The notes beneath the pieces were generated by a model, which worked only from the letters and a program-made list of their open reading frames with translations, ran no database searches and was not told where the DNA came from. Below are positions 1 to 10,300 of a DNA stretch of 15,904 nucleotides, in pieces. The position numbers and the translations under genes are program-made. Within the stretch, counting starts at the first letter, position 1; each line of letters begins with the position of its first letter. The stretch is from Saccoglossus kowalevskii (lineage: Eukaryota > Hemichordata > Enteropneusta > Harrimaniidae). Location of the stretch: positions 149,797 through 165,700 of the forward strand of contig NW_003141818.1 in the NCBI RefSeq assembly GCF_000003605.2, written 5' to 3'.

Positions 1-535
1 ACGTCACCCCACACGGGTATTCCCTTTGCTACACCCACACCACACGTCACCCCACACAAGTGTTCCCTTTGCTACATCCACACCACACGTCACCCCACAC
101 AAGTGTTGCTTTTGCTACACCCACACGTTGCCTTTGCTACACCCACACCACACGTCACCCCACACAAGTGTTGCCTTTGCCACACCCACACCACACATTG
201 CCTTTGCTACACCCACACCACACGTTGCCTTTGCTACACCCACACCACACGTCACCCCACACAAGTGTTGCCTTTGCTACACCCACACCACACGTCACCC
301 CACACAAGTGTTGCCTTTGCTACACCCACACCACACGTTGCCTTTGCTACACCCACACCACACGTCACCCCACACAAGTGTTCCCTTTGTTACACCCACA
401 CCACACATTAGCCCACACAAGTGTTCCCTTTGCCACACCCACACCACACGTCACCCCACACAAGTGTTCCCTTTGCCATACCCACACCACACTTCATTTC
501 ACACAAGTGTTCCCTTTGCCACACCCACATCGGAT
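1..535. repeat. Minisatellite of 43-base and 27-base units
   Basis: This is a tandem array that begins before the window. The long unit is 43 bases, built of the pieces CACGTCACCCCACACAAGTG and TTGCCTTTGCTACACCCACA plus CCA. The short unit of 27 bases lacks a 16-base internal segment, and long and short units are interspersed. The top strand is strongly C/A-rich and the bottom strand carries GGG and GGGG in most long units. Several open frames cross it only because the units lack stop codons; none has splice signals or domain content. It lies upstream of the first HPS3 exon seen here and is probably intronic in that gene. Confidence 0.93.
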
Positions 536-730
536 AAGTAAATGTTCTACTCTGTGCCAGGTGGAACCCTTTCTTATACCCACATCAACACCCAACACCA
601 GGTGTGACCCTAGTTGCCATGCCTACAGTCTAACACAACCACCCTAAATCACTTGTGGCTCTTGCCACTTTCACATCACCTGTAACCACAGTACCCTACA
701 CCAGGTATGATCTTTGCCACACTGTCACAA
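536..730. repeat. Decayed fringe of the 5' minisatellite
   Basis: Degenerate copies of the array motif continue here: ACCCACATCAACACCCA, CACCAGGTGTGACCC, TTGCCATGCC, CACCAGGTATGATC and TTTGCCACACTG. The spacing is irregular and many substitutions are present, so this looks like the older edge of the array, with the homogeneous copies lying to the left. Confidence 0.6.
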
Positions 731-1220
731 TTTTATTATTTAGGTATTTTTGTGATAACTGAATGAAATGCTTTTCAGAGTGAACTGTAATCTGAATCTG
801 AAATTCTGTACAATTTCAGAGATAGCGGTAAAGAATGTGTTCTCTCAATACCGTATTACAAAATGTCTGGGCTGTGTTTACCGGATATCGTCAGTAATCA
901 TAAACAGGATATCAAGATAAAGGTAAAGATTATGTCATATTATCAACGCAGATATAACAGGACTTGTTTCTTGTTCACATTCAAAATAACAAAATGGCTA
1001 TTTTGTCTGAATATTGCACCAATAAGTAATTTATTGTCATATTATTCATAATAATAATAATCTTTATTAAAACTGTAACTGATGTGGGATCTTTGTAGAA
1101 AGAACAATAAAATAACAACAGATAAAAAAAATAGCACTGATAAAAAAAAGAATAATATGTACAAATGCATATAGCTCTACCAAATAGATTACACTTGGAA
1201 TGCTATCCCTTTTGTTTCAG
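731..1220 (+). other. Intron sequence upstream of the first HPS3 exon in view
   Basis: No coding exon could be recognised here. The open frame at 863-1051 has no family resemblance and poor splice context. A stretch at 1050-1150 with repeated AAT followed by CTTTATTAA and A-rich runs looks like the tail of an old retroposon in reverse orientation (AATAAAG followed by ATT repeats on the - strand). The intron ends with the acceptor TTTTGTTTCAG at 1210-1220. Confidence 0.5.
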
Positions 1221-1304
1221 GAAAGTTGCTCTCGATATTCAGGTTTGTTACATTACATGGACTCTGTATTATTTACACCAACATCAGATGATAACATCAA
1301 TGAG
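1221..1304 (+). CDS. HPS3: HPS3 exon a
   Basis: Acceptor TTTTGTTTCAG precedes it and donor GTAAGT follows. It encodes 28 codons, phase 0 to 0, including GLLHYM, which lines up with human HPS3 GLIFYI. An acidic, low-conservation stretch (TSDDNINE) follows, like the acidic NLDEELNEE stretch of the human protein. Confidence 0.82.
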
Positions 1305-4300
1305 GTAAGTCATGATATCAACACAACTTCTTTTTCTTCATGTTTACAGCACACATTTATGATTGGAGTATGATTCACATGCCATATTTGTGCATATACT
1401 AGTATTCAAACTTGAGGAATAAAACATCCAATTTAATATTTTAGTTCAAAAGTTGAGTTGGTAATATAACTTTCAAGTCTCTCAAATTCAGAATTTGTAA
1501 GTTGATGGATTAGCATCTGCCTGCCCCTTTCTCATAACAATTTTGCCTTTTGGTAATGTGTATTGTACAAAAAGACCTCTCGTTTGACATGATAATAAAA
1601 GCAATTGTCACTATCTGTTGAAAGATACAACCTCATCAGAGTGCACCCTGCTGCTAACAGGATTGCACCAAATTTTTTAATATATGTAAAAAAATTAGAC
1701 AGATATATTTTGGTGTAATTTGGTAATCTTCAAATTTTGTTTTTTGGATTTTATTCAAAATGGTCTTCTGGTGGCCATTTTTTTTTAACAAATGCTGTTT
1801 CTAAGCTTTATTTCTGTCCTGTCCGATCAAATTTATGCACTTGTGCATATTTGTTCATTTAGTTATCCATATTATATGGCTGAATTGTGGTTGTTTCAAT
1901 GTTGATTCATTAAAATCAAGAATTCAGCAATTCCGGATCAGTCTTAAAATGACCATCTGGTGGCCATATCATATCTCTGTCATTATCTGATTGTTCAAAC
2001 TTTATATATTTCTTAAACTTGAGAAGTCACAGATATTATTTAATGCAATAACCTGTTTAATATAAAATCTGTACTTTTCAGGAGACAAGTGATATAATTC
2101 TTGAAATCTATAATACTTATAAACCGACAAAGCTTTCAGAAGTGATATTGGTTTCTAATCTAAGACAATACAGTGATGAAAAGGCACTATTGATGTTACA
2201 GAGTAACAGTACTCATAGAGATGAGAAACGAACCCTGGAAAAGTAAGTTTGAATTGTTGTATGCATTTGTTATAAACAAAACAATTCAAGAACTTGTTTA
2301 ATTCATATTAATTCAAATCCCTTATATGATTTTGGAGGGGTTGGCGGTTTATATTTTTCTAAAATGTAAAATAACAAATTAATGATTATTTTTATGTTAT
2401 TTATATTCTTAGATGTCATTCCCTAGATTGTGTGGCAACTTCCATATTGTATCTTAGAATGTGTGAACCAGAAGCCGCCTGTTCTGTCTTAATGTCCATG
2501 ACAAAAGATGCTATCACTGATGTATTTGTACAACATCACCATTTACTATTAGATGATAACAAAGCAGGACTGTCTCATATAGGGCAGGTATGCATTCACA
2601 GTTATCACTGTATTTATACCAGAATTAATACACTGTAGCTTTTTATTCTAGTCCAGCTGCAGACAACATATAAACTAAAAACAAAGATTTATAAAAATAA
2701 TGGTACACTACTTTGATATCTATATATTGTAATGTGCAGTAAAGTTCCAGTTCTACAAACGCATTAATCAAATATTTTTCCAACCAATGGTATCACTTAT
2801 GCAGTGGAAATTTTCCATTGTATAAACAGAAATTAACCAAGGTATTGTGTCCCATGTAGAACATAACAGCTATCTTGGTCGCCATCTTGAATATTAAAAT
2901 TTCCACAAGTGTGACCAAAATGGCTTTAAGCAGATTCTCAGTAACACATGTGAAGTACAAATCAATAAACACGTGAAATATATTGGAGTTTACAGTAAAA
3001 TCAGCAATGGAAAGTAATAGTTGTTTGTTACTTCATTTGCTTTAATAGTAGCGAATGTAAATTCTAATTCTTTTGAGTTTTTCAAATCAAAAAATCAAAT
3101 TTTTCACAATCCAAATGTGTTGCAATTTGCTTTTCATTCGTCAATTAATTTCTGTCGTTTTCATCATTCTCCAGGTGAGATGCTGCTCATTTCATTCTTT
3201 CAAGTCTGTACATGTACATGTTGATGTTTTGTTTGTTTGTTTGTAGTTACTAAGAAGACACAGAGCAGATGTATTGATAGAGATACTAATTCATCTCCAT
3301 GACAACAATAGTATAGACATGGATAGAGCACTTGATTTGTTAGATGTAAGTTGTTATAGTTTTCAAAAATATTTAAATGTTGATTTATTATGGCAATGTT
3401 TTTTGTTCAGTTTCAGTATTGTGGAATCAGCATATATGTATGTTTGGTCTTTGTTACATTGATTTTGTGTTTTTAACCTTTTCACCACCAGACTTCCTCG
3501 CCCAAATTTGTCTGCTTTTTTTTCTTATATTCTTCAATATTTCTGGAAATGAACCCTAATTTTTTGAGCCAACATACAAAATTTTAGACTATTTTCTGTT
3601 TTACTCAAAAAATTTGGCATTTTTTGTCATAATTTCCAAAGGAAAGTGCAGACTATAAATGGGGCAGTTTGTGAATTTATGTTGAAAAGTGGGAACTGGT
3701 GGTGAAAAGGTTAACTGAGTTTGCTTTTTTGTTCATTTATAGATTAATGTTGGTGAATTACATCACAACACTCACATTCGAAACTACTTAGAGGCGTTGA
3801 TATCGGCCAATGAGCGAGAGTCTATTTATCCCAAAGTCCTGGTAAGTGAATTCAAACCATGCACTGTTGTCATCAAATTAGGTCAGGATTCAATATGAAT
3901 TTCTGGTGAAATACATTGTTTATATTAAATGTGCACTGCTGCCGACTTTGTCTCTATAAGTACAAGATCTTGAAGAATTTGCGTGTCAAAAGTATGTTTT
4001 TCTTGTCCATCTTTAACTCAGAAATATCATGAGCATTATTAATACGTACTGCAGTATTCATAGTAACATGTTTGCTCAATAGTAGTGGTGTTCAGAACTC
4101 AAATAACAAATTAAACTGTCATTTCTATATTGATTAGCAAATTAAAAACAAAAAATCAAAAAAACCTTGATCAAAAACAGATCAAAATGACATATACTTT
4201 TTGGATGCCCGAGTCTCAGTCAGGATGAAGCTGTCATTCATTCTTTGAATTGATGTTAAATACACATGAAGATGCGAAACACAGCTAAAAGAGCACATCA

Positions 4301-7300
4301 GCCAACATTTGCTCATGAATAGAATGAACTCCAAATTGCACAGAATTTAAAATAAATCGCTGCCTTTGTACACACCAAAGTCTTTGATGAAGTGGTTACG
4401 ACTTTCTGACATTTTTTGTCTGAGATTATATGTAATATTAACGGTATGTTATTGCCCCATCCTGACATTTGTAGAGTATATAAGTTATTTTCATTTGAGG
4501 ACATCTCATTCTGTAATATTACCCATCATAAGCTCTGATTTTTCCAGGAGTTGCTGCTCAGAATTTACCTGGATAGATTAAATGAACAAAGTGAAGACCC
4601 CTTTGCTGGCAGTCCAGCCAAGACACACCCACACTCACATGTGGTAAGTAAAGTCCATTTCCTGGCAGTCCAGCCAACACACCCACACTCACATGTGGTG
4701 AGTAAAGTCCATTTCTTTGCAGTCAAGCCAAGACACACCCACACTCACATGTGGTAAGTAAAGTCCATTTCCTGGCAGTCCAGCCAAGACACACCCACAC
4801 TCACATGTGGTAAATAAAGTCCATTTTCTGGCAGTCCAGCCAAGCCACACCCACACTCACATGTGGTAAGTAAAGTCCATTTGCTGGCAGTCAAGCCAAA
4901 ACACAACCACACTCACATGTGGTAAGTAAAGTCCATTTGCTGGCAGTCCAGCCAAGACACACACACACTCACATGTGGTAAGTAAAGTCCATTTGCTGGC
5001 AGTCCAGCCAAGACACACCCACACTCATATGTGGTAAGTAAAGTCCATTTGCTGGCAGTCAAGCCAAAACACAACCACACTCACATGTGGTAAGTAAAGT
5101 CCATTTGCTGGCAGTCCAGCCAAGACACACCCACACTCACATGTGGTAAGTAAAGTCGATTTGCTGGCAGTCAAGCCAAAACACAACCACACTCACATGT
5201 GGTAAGTAAAGTCGATTTTCTGGCAGTCCAGCCAAGACACAACCACACTCACATGTGGTAAGTAAAGTCCATTTGCTGGCAGTCCAGCCAAGACACACAC
5301 ACACTCACATGTGGTAAGTAAAGTCCATTTGCTGGCAGTCCAGCCAAGACACACACATGTGGTAAGCGAAGTCCATTTGCTGGCAGTCCAGCCAAGACAC
5401 ACCCACACTCACATGTGGTAAGTAAAGTCCATTTGCTGGCAGTCCAGCCAAGACACACCCACACTCACATGTGGTAAGTAAAGTCCATTTGCTGGCAGTC
5501 CAGCCAAGACACACCCACACTCACATGTGGTAAGTAAAGTCCATTTCCTGTCAGTCAAGCCAAGACACACCCACACTCACATGTGGTAAGTAAAGTTCAT
5601 TTGCTGGCAGTCCAGCCAAGACACACCCATACTCACATGTGGTACATAAAGTCCATTTTCTGGCAGTCCAGCCAAGACACACCCACACTCACATGTGGTA
5701 AGTAAAGTCCATTTGCTGGCAGTCCAGCCAAGATACACCCACACTCACATGTGGTAAGTAAAGTCCATTTGCTGGCAGTCCAGCCAAGATACACCCACAC
5801 TCACATGTGGTAAGTAAAGTCCATTTGCTGTCAGTCAAGCCAAGACACACACACACACTCACATGTGGTAAGTAAAGTCCATTTTCTGACAGTGCAGCCA
5901 AGACACACCTACACACACATGTGGTAAGTAAAGTCCATTTGCTGACAGTCAAGTCATTTTTAATAATTAATTAAAATATTAGAAATTCTGAAAATCCACA
6001 AACAATAAACTGTTCGAACTGAACACTTTAGTTTCCTCTTAACAACTTCTTTATATAAAAAGTTGAACCTGGCAACTGTTCTGATCCATATTGTGATCAT
6101 TAATTCATCGTACCATACCTTTCTCAAGCCATGACTTATTCCAACTGTGTTCCCATAAGCAGTGACTATTTTTTTCATCATTTCAGCTGAGAGGAGACGG
6201 TCATTTTGCTACCAGATATATATGGCTTGATGAATTACCGCCATTTAAAGGTATGTACAGATCAAAACCTTTTAGATCAATTAAAAGATTAACGATTATT
6301 TATATTTTTAGTAATATAAGTATAGAAAATGAAAGCAAACACCTGAATAATGAACATTTTTCAGAAAATGACAGTTCTCATGGAAAAAAGAAAAATTCTC
6401 ATTTCATTTTTGTGATTGACTCGGGCAAGGTTACTATAGTTTAACTATGTTTCTAACTAGGAAGTAGATCACTTGGTCAACAATGTGAACATGCTAAAAG
6501 CCAAAGTTTTCCAAGAGCTTCATCACCACTGGGTTACTCTAGGTCAACGTCTCCACATAGCTTTACAAGGACCTCATTACCTCAATCTATCACACATGGT
6601 GTAACAAGGATTGCCAACGAACCATGTCCATGTTGCTGTTGTAATGAAGATCTGTTGAAACTACAGGTACATTTAAAGGGCGGTGGTCGGCGAGCCGCTT
6701 CCTGTTCGATATGGGACTTATACAACACGTGTCAATTACATTGTTTATTTACATGAAATTCGAACATGCGCTGCGCGACGACCACCGCGCTTTAATTTTT
6801 GCATATCAAACCCAACTATAAATATGTATTTTCAGGATATCATAAGTAATTTAATAATAATTGTGTAAAGCAAAAATTAGCAAAAACACACTAGACTTCC
6901 CTGAAAAGTGTCTGACCCAAACGTCAAACGAATTTTTTTTTATACTGCAAATGTCAAAATGCCGATCAATGGCATTGAGATGTAAATTGTAGGAAATATT
7001 TTACTAAACATTCAATTTTTGTTGATTTTCAGTGCATTTATGTATTGGTGATTGTGTTGGTTTTCCATTTACATGGATTTTTAAATTCCATTCACTTATA
7101 ATTTTAAATGTAGTTCTGACATGAGTGAATCCATTAAGATTCACATTTGTTCATAATTATTGCAATACATAATAAAGTTAGTACACTGGCAAATCCTTCA
7201 ACATTTCCTACAATCCACATATCATACAAACCATTATAACATATTATAGTCTTAAGTTTACAATAAATGTATTATGAATGATTTCACTGTGAAACACTCT

Positions 7301-10300
7301 ACAAAAGTAAAAATATTGACATTTGTGGCTGCCATGTGTGAAACACAGAAGGGGAATCTTTGCAGTTAGTATGCCCGTATGTATGTATGTATGTATGTAT
7401 GTATGTATGTATGTATGCCTCTCCATCATTATCTCAAAAAATACTTGATGAATATTGATGAAACTTTGTACATAGATGCTCTGAGACAATGCACAGACAT
7501 GATTAGTTTTTAATTAATTAACTAAATTTGCATAATAATTAGCCAATTTTCAGCTCCAGAACTACTCATCAGAGTTCAATGAACTTTTTACATACTTATG
7601 CGATCTGGGATAAGCTGTATATGTGTATAGGTTTAAATTTTGTGCTATTACATATATTAATCAATTTATAGGTGTTCCACAGATATCTTGAGTACCATGC
7701 ACTCATCAAATTTCAATGAAATCATGGTACATGGTTGCTGAAACAATAATGAACGACCTGCCAACTCATAATGTGTGAAAGCACACTTTGTGCGAGGAAT
7801 ATGAAGCACTATGTGTGCTTCTAAAATATACTGTAGTATTCCTTATTTGTACTTCATTTCTTCAATACTCTCAGCACAATGGTGTTCTTTCTAAGATTTC
7901 CTGATTTTTACATATTTGATGGATTATGTTCAAGGATAAAAAATGAATTAAAATGTAGATTCACAAAAAGTATTGATAAATGGACAACAGATCAACAAAT
8001 GAGAGCATTATTTTGACGCAAGCCGAGTGGTTTCCAAGTGGACTTGATGTACACGACATTACTGGAGTAATCATTCAACAAACTTGACAATATTTCACAC
8101 ATGCTGAAATCTCTCATATTTTATTTTTTTAGTAGTTCAACATTTTGGTAGGAAATATCACATTCATATACCATCAATCCACTTTTGTTTACGTCACGAG
8201 AAATAAAATTAGTTAGTCCCATATTTTACACCTAGAAATTGTCTCTGAAGCCATCCATTCACATTTACAATTGTTATCAACGGCCAGAACTCATTCTAAT
8301 TTTATTTTGTCTTATAACAATTCAGCTTGTTGCCAAATGAGAGATCACATGTTCTTAATTATATCAGAATTCTATTCAGGTAATAAGTAGAATTGAGATG
8401 GTGAAGTTACATGAATAATTACCCTGGTATTATCATTATTTTTTTACTCCCGTGTACGACACACAAAAAGGGAGTCTTTGCAGTTAGTTAGTAATTAGTT
8501 AATTTTTTCCATGAATGTTCCACTGATATATAAAGAACCACTAATTGGATTTTAATGAGTATTCATCATCACATTTCAATGAACCTAGGATAGGACTATG
8601 CAGAGACCCAATTATTTTTTTGTAAATATTTATGCTTATTAATCACCTAATTAAAATAATTAATTAACACAGATATCTCAATTACTGATCATCACATTTG
8701 AATAAAATTTGGTACATAAATGCTCTAGAACAATAGATAGGCCTGATTAATTTTGGGTTGAAATTTGTTCATATTAATTCTCTAATAATAATTCATAGTT
8801 TTTTTGTTCTAATCACATTTCAATGAAATTTGGTACATAGATATTACATTACGCAGGCCTTATTAGTTTTACACTCAAATCTGTTCATATCAGTTACCTG
8901 ATTTACATAATTAGTTTTCAGCTATTCCATCAATATCTCAAGTACAAGTAATTTCGAATTAATTTTTAATGTGTCTTCAATACTCTCAGCACACGGGAGT
9001 TCTTTCTAAGCTTTCTTTGTTTTATTTGCAGTCTCTTCTGTGTTGGAAATCAGTGGCACAAGAGACAACTCAGAAAGTTTTGTCATCTCTGGTGAAAACG
9101 ATGAAAGGTTTCATTTCACTGGAACTTCTCTGTCAGTCACGGCTTAATATTACTGCTGCTAATGAGATAATTGTTGAGAATTATCCGCATCTGATATTAG
9201 ATTATGCTAATTCTATGGCATTATGGGAGTCTGCAAACCACTATGTGGCGCTGTTGCAGATGTTATTGGCTAAAGTGAACACAGAGGGCAGCTCCATGGC
9301 TTACAATACAGAAGATACTAACTCTGTTTATATGGATCAATTCGAAGGTAATTTGACAATGCATTTTGGAAAGGTAATGTGAAAATGCATTATGGGAAGA
9401 ACAGTCTGGGTATGAATGACTCATGAGAGAAGGGAGGGTGGGTGTCATTCTTCTTCCCAGAGTTCCTTGCGATGAGATCACCAAAAGCCACCACACACTG
9501 CCATTTTCTGCTGAAACACCACAAGACTTTTACTACGCATATTATTTGTGTATTTTTGTTATTAAAGGGGTCACGTGTTGATTTATTCCTACTGGAAAAC
9601 ATGATTTAAAATCTTTCATCGATAAATGATGATTTTTTCGTAAATGCACTGTCAAGGGTGAAATAGTTATAATTTACAAACGAAAAATAGTTTTATTGCG
9701 GAATAACGGTTACTAAGGTGTTACTTGGTTCATCAAACTGACCGTCCTGTCGTTTGGCAGACGAAGAAATATAAAGAAACGAAAGCTTTTAGGGATATTG
9801 ACGGCTAAATCCTCTACTGTCACACCGTTTGTGTTACGGAAATTTTGAAAACAGCCAGAATCTACAAACAATGTGTACACTTTCGTTGGGCTCGAAAATC
9901 AAACACCTGCATGGCAATGTTTTGTTGGGCGTCTTTGAAAGTAGTGCCACTGTGACGCATCGACCAATCAATGACAAGCATAAGATTGCATGGTGTCAGA
10001 GATATATTCGTAGAAATAGAACTCTGCCTGGGAGATTGGCTGGGTGTATGAAAGAGATAGAGGTATTTTCATTCAATCTTACATCAGACGGTGAAATATT
10101 CTGTTCATGAAAACTGCTGTCTCCATGAGTGTGTTCGCATTGCTGCCTCTGGTTGCCCCTGAGAAAGTCTAACATGCCAACGTAATTCGGGTTAGTTATG
10201 TCACATGATTGTATTGGCCTGTTGCTATGTAAGCGAAACTCATTTAAAATGTATCAAACTAATTTTTAAAATACACCCAGTTGCATTTTATGTTTGTGAA

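Larger units (their letters stand above)
6667..9031 (+). other. Large HPS3 intron h with several repeats
   Basis: This 2.4 kb intron holds a small TTAA-flanked element next to the donor, a GTAT microsatellite, and two related elements of about 555 bases (described separately). The intervals 6800-7327 and 7886-8445 are AT-rich. A 12-base inverted repeat (ATTGTAGGAAAT near 6984 and its complement near 7204) hints at another decayed element. No exon was recognised. The acceptor is TTTTATTTGCAG. Confidence 0.65.

Noticed and set aside
26-647. Long open frames of up to 195 codons rich in His, Pro and Thr
   Set aside because: They are three frames of one minisatellite with no stop in the unit. The translations repeat with the array and no splice or start context supports them.
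1050-1150. Reverse-oriented retroposon tail (AAT repeats next to CTTTATT)
   Set aside because: Kept only as a remark in the intron entry. No body, target duplication or second end could be found.
5193-5952. Minus-strand open frames with Trp- and Cys-containing repeats
   Set aside because: They are reverse translations of the 56-base array. The Cys and Trp content comes from CACATGTG and CCAGCCA read backwards and is not a TSP1 or other domain.
4601-5953. CRISPR-like array of regular repeats
   Set aside because: The whole 56-base unit is repeated with no unique spacers, the host is a eukaryote, and the first unit lies inside an exon.
7980-8345. Possible MITE suggested by ATGAGAGAT and its complement near 7996, 8109 and 8333
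   Set aside because: The matching segments are only about nine bases long, with no target duplication and inconsistent spacing.
9829-10110. 93-codon frame with several Cys and Arg
   Set aside because: No recognisable domain, it lies within an HPS3 intron, and no splice junctions fit the phase of neighbouring exons.
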